Of a stretch of 64,000 nt of DNA, positions 42,277 through 51,404 are shown in pieces; the first letter of the stretch is position 1, and every line of letters starts with the position of its first letter. A program made the position numbers and the translations under genes. The notes beneath the pieces were generated by a model, which was given only the letters and a program-made list of their open reading frames with translations, was not told the DNA's origin and made no database searches. Source of the DNA: JAERML01 sp035687895 (GTDB lineage Bacteria; Bacteroidota; Ignavibacteria; UBA10030; UBA6906); the NCBI GenBank assembly GCA_035687895.1, contig DASRUE010000044.1, positions 1 to 64,000 of the forward strand, given 5' to 3'.

Positions 42277-43556
42277 TGGAAACCGTTCTCATCGGCATTG
42301 GACTTGTTCTGCTCGCATTGTTCGGGGCGCCGCTCTTTGCCATCATTGGTGCGATCGCCATGATGAGTTTTGCGGCGGAGGGCATCGATCCCTCGGTGGT
42401 GATTGTGGAACTCTACCGCATAGGGAGCAACCCAACACTCGTTGCGATTCCTCTTTTCACTTTTGCCGGCTACGTGCTGGCTGAAAGCAAGGCGCCGACT
42501 CGGCTGGTGAACCTTGCGCGTGCATTCTTCGGATCAATACCAGGAGGGCTCGCCGTTGTCGCGCTGGTGACGTGCGCTCTTTTCACGGCATTCACAGGGG
42601 CGTCGGGTGTTACGATTGTTGCCCTGGGCGGACTCCTCTATCCCATTCTGCTCAAAGAACAATACCCGGAGCGTTTTTCGCTCGGGCTTATCACCACGTC
42701 CGGGAGCCTCGGGCTGTTGTTCCCGCCAAGCCTCCCGCTGATCCTCTATGCGCTGGTGGCAAAGATCAGTATTGATAAGCTGTTTGCGGCAGGGATCATC
42801 CCGGGAATACTCCTTGTGGTTCTCCTTGCGGGGTACGCCATCTTCCAGGGGAAAAAGCTGCGTGTGCCCAAAACCCCATTCACATGGTCGAACGTATTCA
42901 CGACGATGCGTGTGGCTGCCTGGGAAATTCCGCTCCCGGTTCTGATTATCGGCGGCATCTACGGTGGCTTTTTCACTGCAACCGAGGCCGCGGCGGTGAC
43001 TGCGTTCTATGTTCTGGTGGTGGAAGTGTTCATCCACAAGGACCTCAACCTCTTCAAGGATATTCCGCGGGTCATGAAGGATAGCATGCTGCTCGTCGGT
43101 GCCATCCTGATGATCATCGGGGCGGCGATGGGGTTGACAAACTACCTGGTCGATGAAGAGGTACCGATGAAACTTTTCGAGCTGACACGAACGTTTATCT
43201 CCAGCCCTATAGCATTCCTCATTGTGTTGAACATCTTCCTCATCATTGTTGGAATGATGATGGACATCTTCTCCGCAATCATTGTGGTGGTCCCCCTGAT
43301 CCTCCCGATCGCGACGGCGTACAACATCGAGCCGGTCCATCTTGGCATTATCTTCCTCACCAACCTTGAGATCGGTTATCTCACACCTCCTGTCGGGCTC
43401 AACCTCTTCATCTCCAGTATCCGTTTTCAGAAGCCGGTCTTCACGGTTGTGCGAGGTACGCTTCCGTACATTGCCATCCTTGTCGTTGCACTCATAATGA
43501 TAACTTATGTACCCAACCTAAGCCTTTGGCTCGTGAACGCCCTGAACGTCCGTTAG
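42276..43556 (+). CDS. TRAP transporter large permease (DctM family)
   Basis: A 426-residue, about twelve-helix permease with FAGYVLAESK, SGVTIVALGGLLYPILL, SGSLGLLFPPSLPLILYAL, FTATEAAAVTAFYVL and LEIGYLTPPVGLNLFISS, all hallmarks of the DctM/SiaM ion-transporter superfamily. It transports the substrate delivered by the binding protein using the Na+ gradient. It is last in the tatT-dctPQM operon. Confidence 0.93.
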   Translation: METVLIGIGLVLLALFGAPLFAIIGAIAMMSFAAEGIDPSVVIVELYRIGSNPTLVAIPLFTFAGYVLAESKAPTRLVNLARAFFGSIPGGLAVVALVTCALFTAFTGASGVTIVALGGLLYPILLKEQYPERFSLGLITTSGSLGLLFPPSLPLILYALVAKISIDKLFAAGIIPGILLVVLLAGYAIFQGKKLRVPKTPFTWSNVFTTMRVAAWEIPLPVLIIGGIYGGFFTATEAAAVTAFYVLVVEVFIHKDLNLFKDIPRVMKDSMLLVGAILMIIGAAMGLTNYLVDEEVPMKLFELTRTFISSPIAFLIVLNIFLIIVGMMMDIFSAIIVVVPLILPIATAYNIEPVHLGIIFLTNLEIGYLTPPVGLNLFISSIRFQKPVFTVVRGTLPYIAILVVALIMITYVPNLSLWLVNALNVR

Positions 43557-43579
43557 GATCAGAGCAGGCCATTCGTTGG

Positions 43580-43608
43580 TTTGTGTTTTCGCAAAAAGAT
43601 CATATATT
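43580..43608 (+). promoter_or_regulatory. Putative promoter for small secreted protein
   Basis: TTTGTG (43580-43585), 17-bp spacer and TATATT (43603-43608), about 30 bp before ATG 43639. Confidence 0.45.
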
Positions 43609-43638
43609 GAATCCAGTGGCCAGTCCGGATTTTGTTCA

Positions 43639-43986
43639 ATGCTTCGAATGATACGCTACATATCGCTTAGCTTGTTCTCCTGCGTGTATCTTGCTGTCTC
43701 GCTTGCGGGCCTGCTTGGTACCATGAACTTGCCGGCTATCTCCTCAGGACCGCAGGGGTTCGCTTCTGCCACTGCGAGCACTAAAGAGAAACCCAAAGTT
43801 GTTTGGACGCAACGTCGCCATATTCCGTTGGTCAAGACGTTTACTGTTCCAGTTGAGACCGCATGTACCATCGAGTTTCCATCTGATGTCCACCAATATT
43901 CCCTTGTTCCTCGATACACACACAGCGTTTCATATCTTTCCCTCTACTTCTCTTCTGTCGGTGATCGGGCTCCTCCCGTAGCCTAA
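43639..43986 (+). CDS. Small predicted exported or membrane-anchored protein, unknown
   Basis: A 115-residue protein with an N-terminal hydrophobic segment (LSLFSCVYLAVSLAGLLGT). The rest is Pro/Ser/Thr-rich with no recognised domain. ATG 43639 has no strong ribosome site but lies about 30 bp after a promoter-like element. It is of real-gene quality only in part; the 223 bp between it and the next gene (43987-44209) contains nothing that I recognise. Confidence 0.4.
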   Translation: MLRMIRYISLSLFSCVYLAVSLAGLLGTMNLPAISSGPQGFASATASTKEKPKVVWTQRRHIPLVKTFTVPVETACTIEFPSDVHQYSLVPRYTHSVSYLSLYFSSVGDRAPPVA

Positions 43987-44209
43987 GCTCTCCACATTTA
44001 TCTCCATTCTTCTACCGAGGAAGTTCCGGCTGAAGCAGTGCTGTTGTACCACTTCGGCATCGAACTTTCCGAATAGAAAACGTTCTCTAAGAACGTGACG
44101 CTCACCCTGCTATCAGTCGAATGTGGAGGTGCATTTTTTGATCATTGTGTGGGGAAAAGACAACGGGGCGTCAACGAATCCATTCTGTATTCTCAAGGAG
44201 GGTTTGATT

Positions 44210-44485
44210 ATGGCACATATTCAGAGTAAACCGGTTCATGATTCCGAGGCTCAGCACAAAAAGAACTTTCAGGCAGTCAACGCCAAAAGTCCCGCTGCAG
44301 ACAGTAGTCATCGATCTCATCAAACGGAAGCAACACACGCTGACAACACATTGGCCCATCGACCTATTGAGGAGGCATCTCATGAGTTCGAGATTTTGGG
44401 ATGCCCCTGGCAGTTTGTCGCGGTGATAGGAGCAATAGCTGTTGGAATACTTGGCCTTGTGCTAAAGTCGATCGGATTGTTCTAG
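44210..44485 (+). CDS. Small C-terminally anchored protein, unknown
   Basis: A 91-residue protein: a hydrophilic His/Ser/Ala/Lys-rich N-terminal two-thirds (11 His) and a single C-terminal helix (FVAVIGAIAVGILGLVLKSIGLF). AAGGAGG lies 8 nt before the ATG, which makes it a convincing gene despite its size. The arrangement is that of a tail-anchored protein. No family is recognised. Confidence 0.65.
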   Translation: MAHIQSKPVHDSEAQHKKNFQAVNAKSPAADSSHRSHQTEATHADNTLAHRPIEEASHEFEILGCPWQFVAVIGAIAVGILGLVLKSIGLF

Positions 44486-44568
44486 GCAGAAGGGAAAGCC
44501 CCTTTTGGCGGGACACCAGCCACTAGCGAAGGCCGACGTGAGTTGTTTTTTCCTTAAGAGGAACTGTC

Positions 44569-44988
44569 ATGAAAATCTCGATCATGGATGCAAGCGAATA
44601 CCTTAGGGGATTACTCTTGCTTATCAGGAAGGACCGAAAAATTACTGAAGCGGAAAATCGATTGATGAAACGAATCGGCAAAACTCTAAAGTTTGAAAGA
44701 GAATTCTGTGACAACGCAATTTGTGAAATTCTTGAAAACAAACACATCCTGGACGCACCTCCTGAATTCTCGACCGATGAATTGGCGATGAGGTTTATCA
44801 AAGACGGCTTGACTTTGGCATTCTCCGATAAGGATGTCCCAGCGTTTGAGGCTGAATGGCTGAGGTCTATCGCGGAGATAAACGGGCTTGACGAAGAATG
44901 GTTCATTCGAGAATGGGCAAACGCCTCAAATAGAAAAGACGTTCCTGTTCATTTGGAAGTGGATGATTTGTCCGTGGAATATTCCTGA
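44569..44988 (+). CDS. TerB-like helical protein
   Basis: A 139-residue all-helical acidic protein. The opening (YLRGLLLLIRKDRKITEAENRLM) and a later FSDKDVPAFEAEWLRSIAEING resemble the paired acidic helices of the TerB fold found in tellurite-resistance and stress proteins. Similarity is by pattern only. AAGAGGAACTGTC precedes the ATG. It lies at the start of the stress island, upstream of MscS. Confidence 0.55.
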   Translation: MKISIMDASEYLRGLLLLIRKDRKITEAENRLMKRIGKTLKFEREFCDNAICEILENKHILDAPPEFSTDELAMRFIKDGLTLAFSDKDVPAFEAEWLRSIAEINGLDEEWFIREWANASNRKDVPVHLEVDDLSVEYS

Positions 44989-44989
44989 C

Positions 44990-45130
44990 TTTAGTACGTT
45001 CACAATAGTTTCGGTATGGTCCTGAAAGTGGGTGCGCGAATATGGAATCCGCATACATGAAGTTCAAGACTTCGAGCGCCTCATGAGGCCGATGGTTCTG
45101 GAATTCGCTGTTCAAGAAAACACCCACGAA
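44990..45130 (-). pseudogene. Transposase C-terminal remnant
   Basis: On the minus strand a short frame gives FLNSEFQNHRPHEALEVLN; the N-x-RPHEAL motif is the end of the DDE integrase-core of IS3/IS481-type transposases. No rest of the element or inverted repeats are seen. The 378-bp gap 44989-45366 contains this remnant and otherwise nothing I recognise. Confidence 0.35.
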
Positions 45131-45366
45131 TCACTATTACAGAGGGAAGAATAATCCATAAGCACTTCCGGACTCGTATTGATGATCTTTAGTATGGTCA
45201 TATATAGTCATCACATTAGTATATCTGTTTTCCAAGTTGCTGAGAAAAGAGAGGGAGAAGAAACGCGCGGAGGAGGCTCGTGACAACGGGTGAAACGGCT
45301 ACGTATGTTGTTTGCGTGCTTGCGGGAATATCGCCGTCGTGACAGCAATGGAGGATTCATTAGGAC

Positions 45367-46452
45367 ATGCCAATCCTTGATCAACAGTACTTGGGAAATA
45401 CTCTACACACGTGGCTGATAGCTTGTGGAATCACGGTCGCCAGCCATCTCATTCTGAAGGCCGCTCAATGGCTCGTTGCCCATCGGCTCTCCAAGGTCAC
45501 GAAAGCCACGAAGACCCAGTTGGACGATTTCGCCGTTGAGGTCATCAAGAAAACACGTTTCTTCTTCCTGTTCACGGTGTCGTTATACGCCGGCTTAAGC
45601 ATACTTTCCCTGTCAGCAGCGACGCAGCGAACGGTGGATACCATCATCATTCTTGCGCTGCTGCTGCAGAGTGGCATGTGGGTGAGCGGGGCAATCTCGT
45701 TCTGGCTTGGTCAGACGATCAAGCAAAGGATGGAAGAGGACGCCGCCAGCGCCACAACGCTTACCGCACTTGGATTCATCAGCAGACTGATGTTGTGGGC
45801 TGTTGTGCTGCTGGTTTCTCTAGATAACGTTGGCATCGACATTACCGCACTTGTCACCGGCCTCGGAATAGGCGGCATCGCGGTGGCATTGGCGTTGCAG
45901 AGCATACTTAGTGATCTCTTTGCCTCCCTTTCAATCGTCCTTGATAAGCCGTTTGTCATCGGTGATTTCATCATCATCGACGAGCACCTGGGAACGGTTG
46001 AATATATCGGATTGAAGACGACGCGGCTCCGCAGTCTCTCCGGTGAACAAATCGTGTTCTCCAATGGAGATCTGTTGAAGAGCAGGATCCGTAACTACAA
46101 GCGGATGTACGAACGTCGCGTCGTCTTTGCCGTTGGCATCACGTACCAGACACCGTACGAAAAGATCGCCGCCGTGAGCTCGCTTCTGCGACAGATTGTT
46201 GAGTCGCAGCCGCACGTTCGCTTCGACCGCGCACACTTCAAGGAATATGCGGATTCATCGTTGAACTATGAGGTGGTATACTACGTTTTGAGCCCGGACT
46301 ACAACACGTATATGGATGTTCAGCAGGCAATCAATTTAGAAATCTATCGTCGGTTTGAACGTGAACGGATCGATTTTGCATATCCAACACGCACAGTGTA
46401 TATTCACAGACCGGGTCCCACCACGGCATCCGAGGACGGACTTGAAGGATGA
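45367..46452 (+). CDS. Small-conductance mechanosensitive channel (MscS family)
   Basis: A 361-residue channel with about four helices before the pore. The pore helix is VTGLGIGGIAVALALQSILSDLFAS (read as overlapping segments), followed by the beta domain DKPFVIGDFIIIDEHLGTV and the late VVFAVGITYQTPYE, all MscS family features. It releases solutes under hypo-osmotic stress, which fits with the trehalose genes downstream. ATG 45367 is preceded by TAGGAC. The next gene starts 23 bp after. Confidence 0.92.
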   Translation: MPILDQQYLGNTLHTWLIACGITVASHLILKAAQWLVAHRLSKVTKATKTQLDDFAVEVIKKTRFFFLFTVSLYAGLSILSLSAATQRTVDTIIILALLLQSGMWVSGAISFWLGQTIKQRMEEDAASATTLTALGFISRLMLWAVVLLVSLDNVGIDITALVTGLGIGGIAVALALQSILSDLFASLSIVLDKPFVIGDFIIIDEHLGTVEYIGLKTTRLRSLSGEQIVFSNGDLLKSRIRNYKRMYERRVVFAVGITYQTPYEKIAAVSSLLRQIVESQPHVRFDRAHFKEYADSSLNYEVVYYVLSPDYNTYMDVQQAINLEIYRRFERERIDFAYPTRTVYIHRPGPTTASEDGLEG

Positions 46453-46475
46453 CGCATGCAAGGAGGAAGTAAACC

Positions 46476-47117
46476 GTGACCGCCTTTCACTTCTATACCA
46501 AGCTGGATCAAACTCTTCTCCTGGGGAAAAAAGCAAGAAATGCCCCCGGCCTGTTGGAGGGGATCAGGAGTGTCCCTGAGTCGAGCATCTACTACCACAC
46601 CCACAGGTTTCTCCAGCAGCACCATTATCTCTCACCTGAACCTCCCAACGACTTTGCCTATTGGGTTACAGAGGTGTTGAGTGATGAAGTCCTGGGCGAG
46701 CAACTATCGAGCGTTGACACGATTCAATTCGAGAGCATCTCCACATTGAGGGAGAAATTCATCTTCCTGATCGAATCACATCTTGCTTCCGTGGAAAAGA
46801 TAACAGACTGTTCTCACGGTGAAGAATTTCATTTCATGGCCTCACGCACGTTCGCACTGCCGACACCATATGTTGCTCAGAATCTTATCGAGTTCAGAGA
46901 TGCACTTGGACGCGTAAGCGTGAATACGATATACTATCATATCTTTGACGCAAAGCTCAGATTGGAACGTGGCGAGAACGACTTCTCCAAATGGTTCGAC
47001 ACCAATGGGATGTCAACCCTTGCAGAGGAACTGAGGAAGTTGGATCCATACACACACACCCTCGAAGGCTTGCGAAAACGCATCATTGTCCTGGTGAGAA
47101 AATATGATACGCATTGA
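46476..47117 (+). CDS. DUF5752 family protein
   Basis: A 213-residue protein, helical, with two related halves: SSIYYHTHRFLQQHHYL ... NDFAYWV and NTIYYHIFDAKLRLERGENDFSKWF, which look like an internal duplication. This matches the DUF5752 family, whose members sit next to glycosyltransferase/trehalose genes; the function is unknown. GTG 46476 has GGAGGAAG just upstream. It overlaps the TreT start by 14 bp, so it is translated together with it. Confidence 0.78.
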   Translation: MTAFHFYTKLDQTLLLGKKARNAPGLLEGIRSVPESSIYYHTHRFLQQHHYLSPEPPNDFAYWVTEVLSDEVLGEQLSSVDTIQFESISTLREKFIFLIESHLASVEKITDCSHGEEFHFMASRTFALPTPYVAQNLIEFRDALGRVSVNTIYYHIFDAKLRLERGENDFSKWFDTNGMSTLAEELRKLDPYTHTLEGLRKRIIVLVRKYDTH

Positions 47118-48321
47118 AGAGTACGCTGCCATTGTTGGTGAGGCCACCATTCAGGAACTTTTCCTTCTGGCCGAGCACTTGAAAGGGAAGGTCGTTCAGA
47201 ACATCAATTCGACCGCAGTCGGCGGCGGCGTTGCGGAGATACTGACACGGATGATACCGCTGCTCAAACAGCTTGGCATTGATGCGCGGTGGGATGTCAT
47301 TAAAGGCAATGAGAAATTCTTTGCTATCACCAAGAAGTTTCACAATGGGCTGCATGGCGTTCCAGTTGAGATCGCCGATGAAGAGTATGAGACGTTCTTG
47401 GAGGTGAACCGGGAGAATGCCGAACAGATGAACTTCGGCGATGTTGTTTTTGTGCATGACCCCCAGCCGATTGGGCTGATCGAGAAGCGAAAGGAATTGG
47501 GGAGGAATTGGATCTGGCGATGCCATATTGATTTCTCGAAACCAGATCCGAAGATTTGGAAGTTTCTTGAGCAATATGTTTTCCAGTATGATTCGGCGGT
47601 GTTCTCCGCTCCATCGTTTGCACGTAAGCTTCCGATCCCGCAGGTGTTGATCTCGCCATCGATCGATCCATTGAGCGAGAAGAATAAGGAGATCCCGGAA
47701 GAAACAATTAACGCCGTCTTCGAGCGCTTTGGGATTGACCGCTCGCGACCCGTTATTACCCAGATCTCCCGGTTCGATTATCTCAAAGACCCACTCGGTG
47801 TGATCAAGGCATACAAGATCGCAAAGAAGCGGGTGGACATGCAGTTGGTGCTTGCCGGAGGCGGTGCTACGGATGACCCGGAAGGACCAGTCATTATGCA
47901 ACAGGTGAAAGAGGAAGCTGACAAAGACAAGGATATCTTTGCATTGTTCCTGCCACCATCGAGTGATCTGGAGATTAACGCTCTCCAAAGGGGTTCCACG
48001 GTCGTTTTGCAGAAGTCCCTCAAAGAGGGATTCGGTCTTACCGTATCCGAGGCGCTGTGGAAGGGGAAGCCCACTATAGCTGGGGCTGTGGGTGGAATTC
48101 CGTTGCAGATTGCGCACAAGTATTCCGGCATCCTCACACATTCCATTGATGGGACTGCCTACTGGATAAAGCAATTGGTAAACGAACCCGAATTCGCGCG
48201 GAAGCTTGGCGCGAACGGACGGGAACACATCAAGAACAACTTCCTGATCACGCGACATATCAAGGACTATCTGTTGCTCTTCATCTCATTGTTTCATCAA
48301 GGCGGCATTGTCTATCTATGA
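47104..48321 (+). CDS. treT: Trehalose synthase (TreT-type, GT4 fold)
   Basis: A 405-residue glycosyltransferase. It opens with VVQNINSTAVGGGVAEILTRMIPLLKQLGIDARW, a sequence specific to the TreT/trehalose phosphorylase group, then the GT-B second domain with QISRFDYLKDPLGVIKAYK, LVLAGGG and KEGFGLTVSEALWKGKP (the EX7E donor-binding motif). TreT makes trehalose from NDP-glucose and glucose directly. It is followed by overlapping OtsAB (ATGA), giving a second route in the same transcript. Confidence 0.85.
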   Translation: MIRIEEYAAIVGEATIQELFLLAEHLKGKVVQNINSTAVGGGVAEILTRMIPLLKQLGIDARWDVIKGNEKFFAITKKFHNGLHGVPVEIADEEYETFLEVNRENAEQMNFGDVVFVHDPQPIGLIEKRKELGRNWIWRCHIDFSKPDPKIWKFLEQYVFQYDSAVFSAPSFARKLPIPQVLISPSIDPLSEKNKEIPEETINAVFERFGIDRSRPVITQISRFDYLKDPLGVIKAYKIAKKRVDMQLVLAGGGATDDPEGPVIMQQVKEEADKDKDIFALFLPPSSDLEINALQRGSTVVLQKSLKEGFGLTVSEALWKGKPTIAGAVGGIPLQIAHKYSGILTHSIDGTAYWIKQLVNEPEFARKLGANGREHIKNNFLITRHIKDYLLLFISLFHQGGIVYL

Positions 48322-50591
48322 CAAAAGAACAGTCCACATCCCGTCGGTTGGTTGTTGTCTCCAATCGTTTGCCGTTCAATGTGACTGAAGAGAACGGTCA
48401 ATTGCGATTCAAGGAGAGTTCCGGAGGGCTGGTCACGGGGATGGTTGCTGCTCTTGAAGGGATCAGATCAGGATCCACAAGCAAAACCGGTTACACATGG
48501 GTTGGATGGCCGGGAAGCACGGTTTCTGATTCGCTCAAAGAGGAGTTGAAGGCGAAGGCACTGACCGACTTCCATTCACACCCGGTGTTTTTCACGGAAC
48601 AGGAGATGGATCAGTTCTACCATGGCTTCTGCAACAAAACCATCTGGCCATTGTTTCACTACTTCCCTTCATACACGGTCTACCAGGAAGACTTCTGGCA
48701 GCAGTACAAACGCGTGAATGAGATTTTTTGTGAGACACTGGTGGAGGTCGTCAGACCGGATGATATCGTGTGGATTCACGACTACCATTTGATGCTGCTC
48801 CCCCAGTTGCTGAAAGCGAAGTTGCCGAACGTTCCGGTGGGGTTCTTCCTCCATATTCCTTTTCCCTCATTTGAGATTTTCCGCCTCCTCCCAGGCGCGT
48901 GGCGTCGAGAGATTTTGGAGGGTTTCCTGGGGGCAGACCTTATCGGCTTCCATACGTACGAGTATACACAACATTTCCTTCAATGTGTACTACGGATTCT
49001 GGGCTACGAACACAACATGGGACAGATCGTCACGCCCGATCGACTGGTTAAGGTTGAGACATTCCCCATGGGCATTGACTTCGAGAAGTTCTCTGTCGCC
49101 GTGAGCAGCCCGGAAGTGCAACAAGAACGAGAGAGTCTCAAGAGGTCATTGGCGAACGTCAAGGTGATTCTCTCCGTCGACCGTCTCGACTACACGAAGG
49201 GGATCCTCAACCGGTTGCAGGGGTTCGAGATTCTCCTCGAATCCAATCCTCAGTTTCGAGGGAGGGTGGTGCTTATCATGGTTGTCGTTCCCTCTCGCAT
49301 TGGAGTGGAGCATTACGATCAGATGAAGAAACAGGTAGAGGAGTTGGTGGGAAAGATCAATGGCAGATTTGGGCGTGTCGATTGGACTCCTGTTGTCTAT
49401 CAGTATCGGCATGTTCCGTTTCATCCTCTGGTAGCATTGTATAGCCTTGCCGACGTGGCATTAGTCACTCCGTTGCGTGATGGGATGAATCTGGTTGCAA
49501 AAGAATATATTGCCACGCGAGGTAATGACCCCGGCGTGCTCATCCTCAGTGAGATGGCAGGGGCGGCGAAGGAACTCGGAGAGGCTATGATCATCAACCC
49601 GAACAACAGGGAGGAGATTGCTAGCGCACTCAAGGAAGCTTTGGAAATCCCTCCGGAGGAGCAAAAGAGGCGCGGCGAACTGATGCAGGACAGGCTGCGG
49701 CGGTACAGTGTTGTTCGATGGGCCAACGACTTCGTGCAAGAGCTTGCCGCCATGGAGCAGGTTCAGAAGAAGTTCTGTGCGAAGATCTTGTCGCCTTCCG
49801 GGAAGCAAAAACTCGCCGAGCAGTACAAGAACGCAACACGCAGATTGCTTTTGTTGGACTACGATGGAACTCTGACACCCTTCGTCCGACACCCGCCGAT
49901 GGCAAAACCGGGTGAAGACCTCATCACCGTGATCGCTCAGCTCGCAGGTGATTCTCGCAACCTCATCGTATTGATTAGTGGGCGGGACAAGGATACGTTG
50001 CAACAGTGGTTTGGCAAACTCTCCATTGGATTAGTGGCAGAACACGGAATATGGATCAAGGATCTCAACGACGATTGGAAGATGTTGAAGCAGCAAACCA
50101 ATGAATGGAAGCCGAACATTCTTCCCATCCTCCAACTGTACGCCGATCGGCTTCCCGGAGCTTCCGTTGAGCAAAAGGATTATTCGCTGGTGTGGCACTA
50201 CAGGGGGGCCGACCCGGAACAAGGACAGAAGCTTGCCGGTGAGCTTATGGATCACCTTGTGAGCTATACTGCCAACATCGATATTCAAATCATGCGTGGG
50301 CACAAGGTCATCGAGGTGAGAACGGCGGGTGTGAGCAAGGGAACTGCAGGCCAACATTTCCTTGCCAGGGAGACGTTCGATTTCATTCTGTCGATTGGTG
50401 ATGATTGGACTGATGAAGACTTGTTCGGTGTAATGCCTGAGTGGGCGTACTCAATCAAAGTAGGAGTCGCCAATACACGCGCACGATACAATCTGCGCAA
50501 CCCAAGAGAGGTGCTCAAGCTGTTAGATGTACTGACAAAAGCTTCCCTCGAAGTACAGGGTGTCCCTGGAGGAAGCACACCAGGTACATGA
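48318..50591 (+). CDS. Bifunctional trehalose-6-phosphate synthase/phosphatase (OtsA-OtsB fusion)
   Basis: A 757-residue two-domain enzyme. Residues 1-485 form OtsA (GT20): GGLVTGMVAAL, VWIHDYHLMLLPQLL, DRLDYTKGI and the C-terminal RDGMNLVAKEY. Residues about 505-745 form a HAD phosphatase (OtsB): the nucleophile motif LLLDYDGTL (first Asp at 514), motif II LISGRDK and motif IV GDDWTDEDLF. It makes trehalose-6-phosphate from UDP-glucose and glucose-6-phosphate and then dephosphorylates it. The fusion is common in the FCB group. Its ATG overlaps the treT stop. Confidence 0.95.
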   Translation: MTKEQSTSRRLVVVSNRLPFNVTEENGQLRFKESSGGLVTGMVAALEGIRSGSTSKTGYTWVGWPGSTVSDSLKEELKAKALTDFHSHPVFFTEQEMDQFYHGFCNKTIWPLFHYFPSYTVYQEDFWQQYKRVNEIFCETLVEVVRPDDIVWIHDYHLMLLPQLLKAKLPNVPVGFFLHIPFPSFEIFRLLPGAWRREILEGFLGADLIGFHTYEYTQHFLQCVLRILGYEHNMGQIVTPDRLVKVETFPMGIDFEKFSVAVSSPEVQQERESLKRSLANVKVILSVDRLDYTKGILNRLQGFEILLESNPQFRGRVVLIMVVVPSRIGVEHYDQMKKQVEELVGKINGRFGRVDWTPVVYQYRHVPFHPLVALYSLADVALVTPLRDGMNLVAKEYIATRGNDPGVLILSEMAGAAKELGEAMIINPNNREEIASALKEALEIPPEEQKRRGELMQDRLRRYSVVRWANDFVQELAAMEQVQKKFCAKILSPSGKQKLAEQYKNATRRLLLLDYDGTLTPFVRHPPMAKPGEDLITVIAQLAGDSRNLIVLISGRDKDTLQQWFGKLSIGLVAEHGIWIKDLNDDWKMLKQQTNEWKPNILPILQLYADRLPGASVEQKDYSLVWHYRGADPEQGQKLAGELMDHLVSYTANIDIQIMRGHKVIEVRTAGVSKGTAGQHFLARETFDFILSIGDDWTDEDLFGVMPEWAYSIKVGVANTRARYNLRNPREVLKLLDVLTKASLEVQGVPGGSTPGT

Positions 50592-50658
50592 CGGCATTCT
50601 TATGAATGCCATTCTGATCGTTCGGCGCAACATTTCTTGAGTGCAAGGAGCGTTTTGC

Positions 50659-51342
50659 ATGCTGCTGACCTCTCTCCTCGGTTATGCCATCAGAGCCACC
50701 AATGGCGACATCGGAGAGGTGAATGATTTCTTATTCGAAGATGACACATGGGTTTTGAAATACTTCGTCGTGAAGACCGGCACATGGCTCCATGGTCGCA
50801 GAGTTCTCATAACACCATCGGCCCTGGGCCAACCGGACTGGTCGTCGCATGGCCTTCCGGTGAAACTGAACCGAAGAGAGGTGCAGAACAGTCCCGACAT
50901 CAATGCTGACATGCCCGTGTCTCTTCAGCAACTGACCTTGCTGCACGAATACTACGGATGGCCTGCATACGCTGCAGGGACTGGATTCGCTTACATACCG
51001 ATGGCTCCTCCGCAGTTCACTGAGCAAGAGAAAGAGCAGCTTGCGGCAATAGAGAAAGCAAGTGATCCACACCTGCGCAGCGCCCGCCACGTGACCGGTT
51101 ACCGCATGCAAGCAATTGATGGCGAAATCGGTCATGTGGATGATTTCATTCTGAACAACGAGTCCTGGCTGATATCTTCTCTTGTGGTCGATACCGGAAA
51201 GTGGCTGACCGGAAAGAAAGTTCTGATCTCACCGCGATCGATAAGCGTAATTAGCTGGGGTGAAAGAATGGTGCATGTCGACCTTACCACTGATGCTGTA
51301 AAGAATAGTCCAGAGTATGAACCGACAACACCTGAATCTTGA
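50659..51342 (+). CDS. Tandem PRC-barrel protein
   Basis: A 227-residue protein with two PRC-barrel repeats: IRATNGDIGEVNDFLFEDDTW ... KTGTWLHGRRVLITP (read in two parts) and YRMQAIDGEIGHVDDFILNN ... DTGKWLTGKKVLISP. The repeats are about 130 residues apart and clearly homologous to each other. PRC barrels occur in photosynthetic reaction centres, RimM and stress proteins; here the role is unknown but the pairing with the island suggests stress protection. AAGGAG precedes ATG 50659, which I prefer to GTG 50641. Confidence 0.85.
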   Translation: MLLTSLLGYAIRATNGDIGEVNDFLFEDDTWVLKYFVVKTGTWLHGRRVLITPSALGQPDWSSHGLPVKLNRREVQNSPDINADMPVSLQQLTLLHEYYGWPAYAAGTGFAYIPMAPPQFTEQEKEQLAAIEKASDPHLRSARHVTGYRMQAIDGEIGHVDDFILNNESWLISSLVVDTGKWLTGKKVLISPRSISVISWGERMVHVDLTTDAVKNSPEYEPTTPES

Positions 51343-51404
51343 GTATGAGGGACAACTCTGCGATTATCGTGGCTGCCCCGAGCGATGACGCCGAATGAGG
51401 ATAT

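Noticed and set aside
47083..48258. Minus-strand 391-codon frame opposite TreT
   Set aside because: Antisense shadow; TreT has complete GT-B motifs.
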